A stretch of DNA of 64,000 nucleotides from Siderastrea radians (taxonomy: Eukaryota; Cnidaria; Anthozoa; Scleractinia; Rhizangiidae): the NCBI GenBank assembly GCA_964017195.1, contig OZ024891.1, positions 7,155,994 to 7,219,993 on the forward strand, given 5' to 3'. This document shows positions 17,656-30,261 of this stretch, piece after piece; position 1 is the first letter of the stretch, and each line of letters opens with the position of its first letter. The translations under genes and the position numbers were made by a program. The notes under the pieces were generated by a model, which searched no databases, had not been told where the DNA came from, and saw nothing but the letters and a program-made list of their open reading frames with translations.

Positions 17656-17950
17656 TAGAGATAGCCGGTGAAAATGCATCAGAAATGAAATAAAATAAAT
17701 CAAGAGAGTGAAAAAAAGTGTTCCACTGAGACCTCACGATTATTACAAATGAAAAAAAAATTATCGTTATTTGTGCATATAGTTAATTTATTCACTTATG
17801 TATTGCATTGGTTCGCGTGACAGTCAAATATTCAATTCTCGCTCTATTTTTTATATTCTCTTGCATTTTTTATTGTATTTTTGTGTGCATTTAGCTATTT
17901 CCTTTTTTCTTTTTATTTTGGTTGTTTTATTATATTTGTAATTTGTAATT
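17656..17950. other. AT-rich host spacer without visible gene
   Basis: Only T- and A-rich low-complexity sequence is seen. No coding frame or repeat boundary is visible. Confidence 0.4.
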
Positions 17951-17969
17951 TTTTTTTCGGTTTTTGTTG

Positions 17970-18120
17970 ACCTCGCACCCCGCAGTCCGCACCCCGCAGT
18001 CCGCACACCGCACCCCACACCCCGACCCCGCGTTTTCGGAACACCCAGTCTGCAGTCTGCAGTCTGCATTTTACCCCTGGTCTGCAGTCTGCAGTCTGCT
18101 GTCCGCAGTCTGCGTTTTAC
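17970..18120. repeat. GC-rich short tandem repeats of GCAGTCC/GCAGTCT type
   Basis: First CCGCAGTCCGCACCCCGCAG-like units and then CTGCAGT heptamers recur, separated by ATTTTACCCCTG and GTTTTACACTG spacers. It is a degenerate minisatellite. Confidence 0.7.
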
Positions 18121-18235
18121 ACTGACCAGTTTTAAATAACCCAAATCTAATGGGGTCCGACCGAAGACAATTACATCTTGCAGACGATCGATGACAGGTC
18201 AATTACAAGGGGGCGGAATGGCGGTTTCAATCCTT

Positions 18236-18365
18236 TGTCAACAGGCTCTCCTCCTCCTTTTTTCCCTTACCCCCTCCCCGTCTCATCGCTCGTTCTCGCC
18301 CTTTGTTTCACTTCACTCCTTCGTTTTCTTCACTCTTTCTTCGACCGGAGAGCCTGTTCACAGGC
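18236..18365. repeat. Short inverted repeat, MITE-like
   Basis: CAACAGGCTCTCC near 18238 is matched in reverse by GGAGAGCCTGTT near 18348, with about 100 bases of pyrimidine-rich sequence between. It is probably a small non-autonomous element. Confidence 0.45.
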
Positions 18366-18382
18366 TAGGAACATTAGGCAGG

Positions 18383-19538
18383 GGGCGTCAACAAAACCAG
18401 GAAAATGGAACATTCCGGAACATCCCGGAACAGGGCAAATTATCACAAAATAAATGAAAAAAAAAGTAATTAAAAAATTCTGACCGTCGATAAAAGATAA
18501 TAAATAAAATAAAATAGAATAAAATGAAATAAAATAAAATAAACGATATAGAATAAATGCAGGGTAAATAAATATATGCATCTGTGACTAAATGAAGGAA
18601 TATACTAACTCTGGCTAAATGCGCCTCATTTCTTGAATTCAAAAATATCTCGGATAACATTGTGGCTTTATTTTGGGTATCGAGAGACGGTTTACTTGAT
18701 ATGAGAAAATTAAAGCATTTTCTCAGTCACGCATGCAATAGTCTCCTTTGGCGTTGCATGACGACACTAAGAACGGCTGCATAGGACGTTTTGTGTTTAA
18801 GTTGATTTCCAAAGTAAAAGTGTGCAGAGATGAATGAACCTAAATTGTACTAACCAAAAAAAAAGGAGTCCACCCTACATTAAATATCTTTTGTCAAACC
18901 AGCTGCTAATTATTCTCTTTGTTCGTCTACACAATCTCTTCTGTTGGTTCCAAAAGTCAGCTGTTCTACACTTGGGGATCGCACCTTCTAAGATAACAAA
19001 TTTCCCTCCCTTTCTTACCCTGCAACTGAAAAAAGGCACTCCTTTCGGTGAAGGTTTGTGTTTCAACTGAAGTATCCGACACAAGAATTATATCAGTTTT
19101 TTAGTTTAGTTATTATTTTTATAAATTCTTGCCTTTGTCTGTTCTCCTCCGTAATGATGAGTTAATTTGACGTAGTTTTACTTTTGTTCAGTTTTTCTGC
19201 AAATCCAAATCTCTGTCACAGATCTGGTAACTCTCACAGGTTACTATGTGGCTTAATCCATTTTTTTAAATTCATGGGGAGGTCAAGAATAAGGCAAGAA
19301 ACCAACACGGTAGAAAATCACAAGATAAAATTGGCGGGAAAGTACTACTGTTACACCTTATTTTAAATTTTGTTTGTTTGTTTGTTTGTTCGTTTGTTTT
19401 TCGGTTGTTTCTTTAATCGCTTTCTCTTGAAATCTTCCTTTTTCTTTTTTTTTTCATTTATTTTGTGATAATTTGCCCTGTTCCGGGATGTTCCGGAATG
19501 TTCCGAAATGCTCCATGTTCCGGGTTTTGTTGACGCCC
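18383..19538. mobile_element. 1156-bp inverted-repeat element with 9-bp target duplication
   Basis: The left end GGGCGTCAACAAAACC and right end GGTTTTGTTGACGCCC are inverted, and similarity continues for roughly 80 bases through GGAACATCCCGGAACAGGGC. Both ends are flanked by TTAGGCAGG (18374-18382 and 19539-19547). A 9-bp duplication fits Mutator-type transposition. No transposase is inside, so it is non-autonomous. The interior is AT-rich and noncoding. Confidence 0.75.
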
Positions 19539-19605
19539 TTAGGCAGGGCGTGTTTTAAAAATTGCTCTTTTTTTGAAAGATTGATTATTTAGGAGTATTT
19601 TACAA

Positions 19606-19606
<1 letters not shown>

Positions 19607-19655
<49 letters not shown>
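19607..19655. repeat. (TAA)n microsatellite
   Basis: An uninterrupted trinucleotide repeat. Confidence 0.95.
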
Positions 19656-19659
19656 GGAA

Positions 19660-21160
19660 AAATATTAAATTACGATTTTTTCGCAATTTTTTTAAAATTT
19701 AACAGTATAAAAAGTCGGCTAAAGGTAATTCAGTGGTTTTAGGGTTAAGCGGTAATTTTCTGCCTCAAATTGAGAGCGTAAGATTGCATTCTTTGCGTGA
19801 GTCTCACGCTAGACTTTCACAAAGTCCTTCGTCGATCAACGCGCTGTTTAGGGCAGCTTGGTGCAAGTCTAGTCTAACGCTCAATGAGTAAGACTTGAGA
19901 GCTCTGTAAACACGACAACAGAGCTTTCAGCAAAACCGGAAAGATAAAATCCCGCTAACCCACACATTTGCGGAAATGTGGGTCTAACAACAGATTTCTC
20001 AGAAACTCAGGAAGTAAATATATTTTTTTACAATCTGGGGTCGGGTCCACGGGGTATATAAACAGACACGCGTTGCAGAAAAACGGTTTCTATTGAGGAA
20101 ATGTTAAAGCAGTACTGGCAACAAGTGAACGCCAACTTCAATATTCTGTTTTCACGTTTTAAAAGCGTGATGCTAGAGCCCAATTCAGCTGGTCAATCCC
20201 CTTGACAAATCGGTCTCCACTTATCCCTACACAGGCACAGAATCGGATTATTGTCAACAAGTTATACGGAACACTTCGACTACACCCACCATATTGGAGT
20301 GTTACGGCAAATCACTTGTCTCTCCCAAGCTAGCTGCGGCAGGGATTTGGTGAGTATATTTCTTGTTTATAATATCACTGTTTTTGTTACGTCGCGTTGT
20401 TTTCGCGTGAGACATTTGAGAAATAGCACTGACAGCATTGTCTCCACCAGTTCGGTCTGTTCATGATCAGTACCATACATGTACAAGTACTGGTGTTAAC
20501 ACAGGGCGAGTGAGTCAATTCTAAACGAAAAATCATTGCGTGCTAGGCAGAGAAACGCCCGATCAAAAAAAAAAATCTGTTGTGGTGAAACAGAATTAAT
20601 TAATCAGGCGATTTTCAGCCCCGTACAGAAATTCAGTGGAATAATAGTGGCATTTGGCAAGTGGGCTAGTTTCCGATCGATCAATCGCACCGTGCCACGA
20701 AGCTCCCAGACGACGACAGTTGAGAGTTAAGCGGGTTTTCTCGAGAATCAGCGACGACAGAATACTTGCAGTCTTCGGAGCTCTTAGCAACTTTTGTATG
20801 ATGTTGTGAAAAAAATCTTCGCTGAAGAGTCAGTTTAGATATAAAATGCCTTAAATCGAATGTATTCTGCATGTGTAGTATCTGACGTGTAGTGCTCAGC
20901 TTAAGGTAGTACTTGTGGGTGAAGGTGCAAAAAATGTTTTCATGTTATTTCGCTTATAGTGCAGTATATGTATTGTTATGTTGTTATTTACAAAGTAACG
21001 GCTCAGATAAGGTAGAAATTCGTTGTTAGGCCGCCATTTTGAGCCGCCATCTTGGACTGTCTTCAATATTCAATCCCGGTCTCGCGCACGACTGGAATTC
21101 ATTAGTACATCAGTGAAGCTAAAGGTATTGAGAACAAATGGAATTATTAAAAACTGAACC
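19660..21160. other. Host noncoding region with a TATA-like promoter candidate
   Basis: GTATATAAAC at about 20055-20064 follows GC-richer sequence and could be a host promoter. A possible splice donor (GTGAGTATA) occurs near 20352, but no reading frame can be recognised. A 23-base hairpin (CCCACACATTT / AAATGTGGG) lies near 19960-19982. Nothing else is clear. Confidence 0.25.
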
Positions 21161-21164
21161 GGCT

Positions 21165-21335
21165 AGGTATGTTGGATTTCTAGCATGTTGATTGGCTGAA
21201 CAGAGCTAGGCTATCAGCTCATATACCTGCTGTGACCAAATATGGTCAATGAACACTCAACAACATTGAAGTGAGCTGAAAGTTTTTCCCGTGAGCAACC
21301 CGGGGAGAAAAATAGACGAGAAAAATCACTTTGCT
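21165..21335. repeat. Dispersed repeat, copy 1 of 2
   Basis: The stretch from the ACTGAACCGGCTAGGT region through CCTGCTGTGACCAAATATGG and CAATGAACACTCAACAAC to the GAGCAACCCGG segment recurs at 34250-34410 in the same orientation with scattered differences. Confidence 0.7.
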
Positions 21336-21345
21336 GTAAATGGTT

Positions 21346-21480
21346 TGAACCAGGGAGTCATATCATAATTTGGTAAATTGTGATCGTCTGGGCGAGTGTA
21401 GTCCTGAGAAGGACTGTTTGAGGTGACATATGCACTGACTGACGTTTCGACAACCTGAGCGGAAGTCATCATCAGAGTCA
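21346..21480 (-). mobile_element. Penelope-like element 3' fragment with hammerhead-like core
   Basis: Read leftward, the segment gives a peptide fragment with TSAQVVETSVSA, NSPSQDYTRPDD and NYDMTPWFK, which I recognise as the kind of tail found at the end of cnidarian Penelope-like reverse transcriptases. The same strand has CTGATGA (rc of 21469-21475), a possible stem II and CGAAACGTC (rc of 21441-21449), the hammerhead ribozyme core order known from Penelope-like elements. The rest of the element is absent. Confidence 0.4.
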
Positions 21481-23080
21481 AGCGAACTGTGAATCGTCAG
21501 TAGATGTTATAAGTCTCTGGTCGTCCTGATTAGTCGACAATCTCGTGATGTTATTGGAGCTGTGATGTTATTGGCTGTGAAGACTGTTAAACGTGATTGG
21601 TGCGTTTCGATCCAACTTTTGTTAGTCAAATAGGTCAGTTTGTCTATTGTTTGTCTGGCTCATTATTGTCGACAATCACTCATTTGTTAGGTGTAGGTAG
21701 CTGTTGGCAACAGTTCAGTGGTGTTTAGTTAAGTTCTGGGCACTAGTACTCAAATTTACAGAATTGCTAACCTGATGGTTTTGTTAATATATACATAGTT
21801 GCTCTGTCTGAGCTGAGATTGAATGAAAATTCAGAACACCACGAGGTTGTCATGTACCAAAATATGCTGCATGCTTGAATCCTTTCATTTCAGGTGGTAT
21901 ATTCTCTACGCATTTGTCACCGATTTTCTGCATTAAAAAACTCGAGAATTTAAGAGGAATACCTTCAGTTTCATTCTTTAGAATAAAGATATAAATAAAA
22001 CCGTTTATAAACAAACAAGTATTTTGTAATTTAATTTAGTTCCAGAAGTGACAGATATTTGAGATTAGCAGCAAATTATATCTCTAAACAGCAGAAAATT
22101 TAGAAACAAAGAACATTTGTTATAAAAGTAGTCAGATCCTTTGATATCAATGTCAGAGATCCATAAAACAACATTGGTAACACTGAATGAATAAACTGAG
22201 AATCTTTATTACTTAGATAAAAACAAATGCAGCATCTCGCTGAATGCGGCTCTGGCTAAATTAAACATCAGTTTACCATTATGTTTAACTGAATTATCGG
22301 TTGACTTGTGAAAATACTAGTCCCTCTGCTGTTTGTTTTGTTTCGTAAAAAGCGGAACAACCACTACTCTGTTTATCTTTTCAATACTAGCTGAAAGCCT
22401 TCAAATGAAAACTTCGAGACACGATGCGATAAAACGGGATACATACTTCACTGTTGCTGTACTTCTCTGCTCCAAGTGAAAGACAGCTTGCCTTAAAACG
22501 CCATTTCTCAGGAGAGAAAGAAATGATGACAATTCTCCAAGAATTACAAGAATTAATCTTAGAGCGACAGATTTATAACCTAGACAGACTTGTTCCTTGG
22601 CGATGGCGGTCGCATTGAAATTGTGAGCGATTCTCGCAACAATTTACTTCCGTTGACAGCTCTATTGTTAAAGGACCAATCAGATTGCGAGATTCCTGTG
22701 ACCAAAATTTGGCCACCGGCACAAGGTCCTGTGAGAGATTGTATTAGGCCCTATTTTAGTGAGAGATATGAGAGCGATGATAAAATTTGGCCTGATCGCA
22801 CGTTACAGCTAATATGGTAGAATCGTACAGCTTCAATCCGCTTTGAACGATGATAATGTCAACAATGTTTCAAGAAAAAATCGAACACGTAACACTTTTC
22901 AGAGCCAATAATTAGAAGATTTTTTCCCCAAAACTTGTGCCACTTCGTTCACATTGGAGCAGTTTTGGCACCTTTTTCTCTCAGTCATGTGACCGATTCT
23001 TGTTATCTTTTTATCTCTTTTCTCAATTTTTTCTTTCTTTCTTGATTTTATAACAATTGTCATGGTTGAGTTTTGAATAA
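21481..23080. other. Host AT-rich region without visible gene
   Basis: Only short frames interrupted by stops occur. No conserved motif was recognised. Confidence 0.35.
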
Positions 23081-23198
23081 AACAATTATTCTACCCGGGC
23101 TTACTGGATATCAAATGATTATGACCAACTCTGTGCTACGTGCCTCGACTTGGTTATCTATGATTTGATATCCAGTGCACCCTCGTAGAATAATTGTT
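23081..23198. repeat. 118-bp palindromic MITE
   Basis: AACAATTATTCTAC at the left end and GTAGAATAATTGTT at the right end are exact inverted repeats. CTGGATATCAAAT and ATTTGATATCCAG extend the stem. Half of a related copy lies at 34635-34715. Confidence 0.75.
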
Positions 23199-23385
23199 AA
23201 ATAGATAACGACAAGCTATATTTATCAACCAGAATACTAATGGTCTCTTTGGTGATATTTTGTATGGAAGCCTATAGGCTGAAATTTTGGTATTTCATCC
23301 ATTAGAAAAAAGCAAGATTAGTTTAAGCTTATCATAATAATACACAACAAGACGAAAAGTACTATGCCGCGCATTCATGCAGCAA

Positions 23386-25224
23386 GCCCTACTGACTTCT
23401 CTTACTGACCTCCTCTACCTCTAAAATTTACTGGAAGTAAAAAAGTAATAACTTTTTTACTTTTTACTTTTTAAAACTAATGAATAATATTGTTTTGAAA
23501 TACACTCATCTTTAAGCTTCTAAGATGGCATTTAAACTCCCAATTTTCTGATAAACGAGTGGCAAGTGTATCAAAATGTTGTCAACTTTGTTGTCCTGGG
23601 AAAATGTAGATAGACAGTTGACAAACCTGCGAGAAGCCGGAAGTTGTTCTGTTTGTAACTTAGTAGTGCCAGGTCATGCTCTAGTTAGGTGGGTGCAGCC
23701 ATTTTCCCCTTTTGTAAGAATTTGAGCGAAGGCGACCATTGGTGGTACATGATCAAGACAAGAATTCTAATGATCTAAAAGGTAACTAAATTTAGAACAT
23801 GTAGATGTGATTTAATACTAAAAACTTCTGACCATCCGTATGCACCACAGGACGACCAATATGAGGTGGCATACACGTGATATAACCCTGTGCCATATTC
23901 TATGTTTTTGGTGCGAAATCGCATGGAGACCCATATGGTAGCAAAAAACAAGCAAAGACAACAAAAGTCTTTAAAAACAATTTTATTAATGGAAAGAACA
24001 AGTTGAAAAGAATACTCAGGGGGATTTTTTTGGTGGAAGAAAAAAAAGTTAAATTTAGTTGAAAATTTTTAGGCAAAAAGTTCAAATTTGCCTTAGGACT
24101 TCATTTTTGTTGTCACTTCTCCTGCGAACTCGGTCGGCACACCGCTTGAGATGCAGCATTTGGCAGTGGTTTCGATGCAAATATAGCAGAGCTAAGTGCC
24201 TTCTGGTTTTTTCTGTCCACAACCATGGTTTTTGTGGCATCCGAACACATTTTGTCAGGTAAAACACCAGCATTTTCATGTTGATGGGCAGCTTGTCACG
24301 GAGAAAGAAATAAGTAGTAAAATTAACATCTCCAAGTAATGTTAGCATTGTGGCCTACTGCACTAAACACTGGCTTGTGATGCTGCAGAGCAGAGTTCGA
24401 TACACAGTAGGAACATAAATTCTTTCTTATTTTCTTCTTTTTATTTATTTATTTATTTTTTATTTAATGACTTGCATGAATGAGAGTATTTTCACAAATT
24501 AATAAGTGCCAGCAAAAAAAAAAAAAAGGTGCTCCGCTTTTAGGCTTGGCTAAATCTATATATTATCGTTTTCTCATATTAAAATGCAATACGCCTATTT
24601 CAAATTATTAAGGTTGCATCAGTGATGCATGATGCATGATCCTTGTTTCGTAGACCACAAAGCATCATGTTTGCTATAAATAAACGTATTGATCACTTTT
24701 CTCGCTGAAGGCACTCCAGAAGAAAGCCAAATCAAAAAATATACATTTGCTCTAAGACTTGCTTTAGTACTAATAGCTAGAGAAAAGCAGCCATAAATTT
24801 TATGAACATGATGCACTGCAGTCTCTGAAACGTGCATCACTGAAGCAACCTTTTTGAAATAGGTATGTATTAAATCTCACATGCAAGCGGTGAATGGATC
24901 TATGACAACAATGTGTGTTTGTCCTCCCACATAAGAGGTTTAGTTTGTTTTTATTTGTTATTTTTTCTTTTTGCGTGGAACTGAGTGGTTTATGTTGTTT
25001 ATGATACATTTGCCACTTGTGTATCGGAAAAGGGAACTAACATTTTTTATAAAAGGAGTTGTAATGATGGCATGGAGCAGATCGACTAACTTTTACCATC
25101 TTGGAAGTGTAAAGGTGACTGTATTTAAAAACGATATTCTATATTAGATCAAGTTATTACTTTTTTATTTCCAGTGAATTTTAGAGGGGGTCAGTAAGGG
25201 GCGGGGTTCAGTAGGGGGTCAGTT
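23386..25224. mobile_element. About 1.8-kb inverted-repeat element with a nested MITE
   Basis: The left arm (23386-23452) and right arm (25151-25224) are inverted and imperfect. Shared segments include AAGTTATTACTTTTTTA, CCAGT.AATTTTAGAGG and GGTCAGTAAG. No transposase frame is seen inside. No target duplication could be defined. A second inverted-repeat element is nested at 24594-24863. Confidence 0.5.
24594..24863. repeat. 270-bp MITE with CCTATTTCAAA ends
   Basis: CCTATTTCAAA at the left and TTTGAAATAGG at the right are inverted. Next to them, GGTTGCATCAGTGATGCA and TGCATCACTGAAGCAACC continue the pairing. It is nested in a larger repeat. Confidence 0.65.
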
Positions 25225-25823
25225 GACTGGGGGTCAGCATTTTGTCCAAGCCCCGATATTCACACGGCATTGACACTTAACTACCCTGTGAACAGACTTC
25301 CTTCAGATCTAAATAAAACTGCCGCATCTTTGAAAGTTTTAGAATCTCTTTCAGAAAAATGTAACTGCCTGCTTCTTGCACACATAGGCAAGCCAGCCAG
25401 AATATAATCGGTCATGTACTGTCGATGTATTTGATCGTATGAAACTATGAAATCGAACTTCTCTAGTCAGGCTGTAAATATGAAAGATGGCCAACATTTT
25501 CAGAGGACAATTTCACTTCCCTTTAATTCAGAGTCCATTCAATAAGAAAAATTCACTTCACAGTGATAAACAAAAGAAAAACTGTTTCTATTGAATCTGT
25601 TGTGCTGAGTAAACCATTAACACCCACATGTGTACTCGATAGCTAGTCCTCAAACACCCATGACATGTATTTGTAATGACTTAATTGTGTGCATAAATAT
25701 TACTGCTGACAAGAAGGTTGCAGTATCAATGTTTATCATGGTTGCTAGGGACTCTGTGATTGTGTGATTCTAGGACACATTACACGCTCAAAAGACACCA
25801 TTTTCCTTGTTTCTTCCACAAAA
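25225..25823. other. Host spacer without visible gene
   Basis: No coding frame, RNA gene or repeat boundary was recognised. Confidence 0.35.
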
Positions 25824-27074
25824 TGTGTGGTTCCAGAAAATATCCATACCCCTCCCACGGAAGGTTTTTGGTTTGCATCCCCCCACCCCTTCGGAATTTC
25901 CGTTCCAAGGGGGACTTTGATGACCCCCCCTCGCCCCAGGAATTTCCACGTTACGCGAACATGGTTTTTGTTGTAACATTTACTATTATAACATCCATTT
26001 TCAACATATAACGCTTTGTTATTGTTCAATACTATTTGCATGTTTGCTATCCGGTTTGAAATGTTCTATGTTTTTCACGAAAATTTGTTTAAACCGAGTG
26101 TTTTAACGTTCTATTAACGTTGGTGCCGAGGGTTGCCGCGAATAATTTACGTGCCGAATGCGACGTAAACATTAACAACGAAGCCAAACTTTGAGAATCG
26201 ATTTTGTATTTGCCACACTCAAACCTGCCGTCAAAAGCGAAACTGTTGAATGTAAATTACACTAAAAATCGACGGTTATGATGTTCGAAAGAGAATTAGA
26301 GTAAAATAGCAGCTTTTTTCCTGGGATTATGCACAAGTGAATTTGCATACCGTGAGTCTAAAAATAAATTGCACAGAGGGATAACAAATCGAACGTGTCT
26401 TCCCGCACTTTATCCTTTGTTTAAAATTTAAATAGTAAATGAAGGTCAAATGGAAACTCAAAGATAATGACAACTGTAAAAGAATTTGTAAGAAATAGCT
26501 TATATAGGCTGAACTTTTAGTTTCAGTTCAAAAACGCATCAAATTTGCATAACGCGTGAAATCTGACCTTTTCAAATTATGAGCGTCACTGTTTATGTAA
26601 CGCAACAATTCTATCTCGATGATATCCGGTGAAAAGCGGCTGAAAACCCTTTGCTGGATTGCGCGTTAAAAATATTTTTGTATTTGTTTAAACAACTTTG
26701 GTGTTTAACGAAAAACGTTCCCAATGAAAGGATTGAAAACGGTGCAATATTCACCGAAGGCCAAGGAGACACGCAATTTTCCGTAAACGCGAATATGCAA
26801 ATCAGGTCTACCGAAATTTTATACAAATTTGGCATTTCAGTCAACATATTTGCGTAGTTTTGAAGGTCAAAACAGCCCACGTAAGTATTATTTCGTGCTT
26901 GGCATCAATCGTGCGTTGCTTTCAATTCTTTTCGTGTTTCTTCACCCTCTGGAAAATGAGCTTCCTATGAACCCCCCACTCCCCTCGGAAATTTCTGCCT
27001 TTGAACCCCCCTCCCCCTCGGAATTTCCAGTGACCTTCCGTGGGGGGGGTATGGATATTTTCTGGAACCACACA
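25824..27074. mobile_element. 1.25-kb inverted-repeat element
   Basis: The ends TGTGTGGTTCCAGAAAATAT and ATATTTTCTGGAACCACACA are inverted, and pairing continues through CCATACCCC and CCCACGGAAGG / CCTTCCGTGGG. GGAATTTCC-containing subterminal repeats are present on both sides. No transposase is inside. No clear target duplication was found. Confidence 0.6.
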
Positions 27075-27589
27075 ATGAGTGTCCCAGAAGGCAGTGCAAC
27101 TTGTAACACAGAAGCAAACATGGTGAATGAGAATTGAACAAGCAAAAGCATAAAGACTACAAAATTCAATGGATTCTCTGTGTGTGAGGTAAAAATAGGC
27201 ACATTTTCCACACATTTTAATCAATTCTGTTGAAAGTTGCAAATGAAGCTATTTTTGGGAGAGTACAAAACCTGGACCCTGGGACCATGGCCCCCCTTTA
27301 GGACTGGGTCCATGGACCGCTTATACCCGGTCTATTGACCCCTATTTTTGTTAAATCCCCTGGCCAAATAGTAAAAACAACAAATGACAGCAATAAAACA
27401 TATTTGTGGTGGCCTTTGAGGGAAATATATAGTGCAAAAAGATGAACTGTCTTGTTTTGTTTTGTTATCGTTTTGGTCAATATTGTTGATGTTAGGTATC
27501 TGTTTTTATACTGCTAGACATACTTTTTTTAATCGCAACCGAATTCTAACTTCCATTGTTCGCAACTCTACTATTTTACTCTTTTCTGG
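27075..27589. other. Host spacer without visible gene
   Basis: No supported feature was found. Confidence 0.35.
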
Positions 27590-27722
27590 TTCTTAGATAT
27601 TTTATATGCATTTATCCTATACTTATATTATGATTGTAACTGCAGGTCCACATCAGCCTCTGGCTGACTTTTTTGACCTGTGGACCAAATTAATAAAGTG
27701 TGTCTATGTCTATGTCTAAATA
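27590..27722 (+). mobile_element. LINE-like 3' tail
   Basis: A hairpin-capable segment (GGTCCACATCAGCC ... CCTGTGGACC) is followed by AATAAAGTG and a (TCTATG)n tail. This is the usual layout of a non-LTR retrotransposon 3' end. No coding part precedes it. Confidence 0.4.
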
Positions 27723-28398
27723 GTGTTGCTGACGTACATATAAACTAGACTGTCAGAGCTTGTGTTTGAAAATGAAACTATTTTTTAACATTTCTATACT
27801 TCTAATCAGGGCTATGCTCTAGCAGTGCCCAGGGGCCTCAGGCTACTAAGTTTTGTCTTCAGGGGACTATATGCCATTCGTCCTTTTGAACTTGGAGCTT
27901 TCCCAAAAAAATGCTGTTTGAAGCTACTTGAAAGCTGTTTTTGACTGCCATGCATCTAGGGAAAATGCAGCAAAACTGGCCAAAACTTTACTTTCAACTT
28001 TAAAACTGAATTTTCTTTCAATTCTGGGACAAATATAAGGACTAAGACTTGACTTTTACTTTTTTCTCCTTGTTTGTTTTGCTTATCTTAAAGTTTGCTA
28101 TTTTTCTCCTTTTTCTGGTCTTTGACTAGACTCCTAAGTTTCCACAAGAACACTGAAGAAGGTGAAACTTTTTTTTAGCAAATGTTTCTTTGAATTTTCC
28201 AGTCAGATTTAATACTTGTCCTTTTGTGTGTATCTCTTGCCCATTTCACGGAAACGCTTTTGTGTGGACATTCTTTGGAAGATTCCCTCATCCTGCGAAA
28301 GTTGTTCACCAAAGTCATCTCTCAATATAAAAAGTAATGTTACAAGTGTAACAAGTCCCATCATTTCAGGCGTGGAGGTGTTGAATGATTTTTGACAA

Positions 28399-28400
<2 letters not shown>
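27723..28400. other. Host spacer without visible gene
   Basis: No supported feature was found. Confidence 0.35.

Positions 28401-28428
<28 letters not shown>
28401..28428. repeat. (TAA)n microsatellite
   Basis: A short trinucleotide run. Confidence 0.9.
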
Positions 28429-28430
<2 letters not shown>

Positions 28431-28439
28431 TTAATAATT

Positions 28440-29740
28440 AATTGTTAATGAGATCAGGGCTTACATGTAGTACATCACAAGTGGGGTGGTTTACAGAAGG
28501 GCTCTTTTGTTTAAACATAAATTAATTGCCAAACAATAAAATTAGCACATATTGTAATTACCAAGTGCGAAGGTTATATGTATTTACCCTTACCTTATTC
28601 CTTGCATAAGGAGTTGTCTGGCAACTGTGATTCAGGTATATTGCACATGCATCTCATCTGATTATCCCATATAGGTAGCACCACTGGTTTAATTTTAAAC
28701 TAACTTATGCAGTGATTAGCAAGTCATGCACTGTAAATTGCAGTCAAGGTCTAAGCATCATTGTATGAAGGGACCTGCCCAGTCCTGTCCTAACTGACTC
28801 GTGCTTGGTTCCAAATTACACTACCCCTAAAAATTAATAGGGTAATGTTGTATGTGAACAAAACTTACGGTGAAGTCCACCTTTTGAATTATTTAAGTTA
28901 ATTAACACAATCATAGCAGTTTGTTTGTGGTGGTATTCCAATTAAAACACATTTTTTTTTCAAAATTTGAGCAGTCAGATTGTTAGCATTCATGGAATTG
29001 GCAAGTGTTACGTCCAGATGGTTTGGACCAGTAAACAGTTTAGTTTGTAGATCGATGAAATCTGTGAGATGGGAATGCCAATGTGCCTTTGGTGTATGAG
29101 AAAGATCTTATAATTTGGTTTTCTATCACAGGATCTGTTTGGTGCTTCGTTTTAGAAACACTTGAATGAAAAAAAAAACAGATTTTTACACTTTGAGTCA
29201 ACCTGCTTCTGTCTACACTAAAATGCAAGAACATTTTGAAAACAAATTGTTGCAAGTATTGACAGTCGAAATAAAAAATATAAATTAGGAGCCTACTATA
29301 GCTGGACCATGCAACCTAGTTGAACTGACAAATCATACTGTGTCAAGCTAAGGGTCATGACCTTGACCTTATTTTCTCAAAACTGTTTCATTTCATTTCA
29401 ATTCAGTAAGAGTTCTTTTGACAAAATTAGGCACAGCCTATACATTAATCATGCATAATCAACTGCTTTGATAATACTTTCCTTTTCTTACAAGTGAACT
29501 AAAAGCAATCGTTAATAGCCCTTGAGTGAGAAAATATTAGGTGTAATAATTAATGTATGGGGCTGTGACCTTTTTTTTTTAGTTTTTCTTCTGAGCCCTT
29601 AATCCTGCATGAACTTGCTTCAAATTCATTTCTTGCAGATGGACTACAATTTGTACAATAAACACTCTATATCTCCATGCATATTTTTAAAAATTTGTAG
29701 AAAATGTAATTTTGTGGGCACTTTTGTTAGTAGCTGTTGA
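28440..29740. other. Host spacer without visible gene
   Basis: AT-rich, with only short frames. No feature was recognised. Confidence 0.35.
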
Positions 29741-29754
29741 TGAAAATTTGTTTA

Positions 29755-29925
29755 AGAAAAATTGATCGTTGTTGTAAATTTTCCAGACGTATGGGCCCTT
29801 TATCCAGAGGTTAATGAGCCCTTTATCAGTGGATAGAATCCATGAAATGGATATATCTACTGATGAGGGGGTCATACCCAAAACGTCTGGAAAATTTATA
29901 ACATTAATGAGCACTTTTCCTTACA
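29755..29925 (+). mobile_element. Repeat fragment with hammerhead-like core
   Basis: CTGATGA at 29860 is followed by a GGG-loop-CCC stem and AAAACGTC ending at 29887. The segment is bounded by the inverted 15-mers AAATTTTCCAGACGT and ACGTCTGGAAAATTT. The order matches a hammerhead core, except that A replaces the usual G before AAA, which may weaken it. Hammerhead cores of this kind are known from Penelope-like elements. Confidence 0.35.
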
Positions 29926-30190
29926 CAAATTGTCATTAACAATTGCTGTCCATATATATTTTCCCAGTAATAGGTTGCCAGTTTCAAAAACAAAAGGCAA
30001 AATGAAAAACACCCTCCAAAATTAGCGAGGACATTTATGCTGTCAGCCCAAGTTCAGTTGGTTTCTCTATTTCTTTTCTTTATTTTGCTTTGTTTGTGAG
30101 GGAAATTCTTTGATAAAAATAAAATGGCATTTCTGCTTACATAACTTGATACATACAGGAGGTTGTTTGACATCTGCTATGGAAAGTGAC

Positions 30191-30211
30191 AACAACAACA
30201 ACAACAACCAT
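30191..30211. repeat. (CAA)n microsatellite
   Basis: A short trinucleotide run. Confidence 0.9.
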
Positions 30212-30261
30212 TTTATTTTGCCAAATTAAATAGGAAAAAAATTACACTATAAACTAAATTA

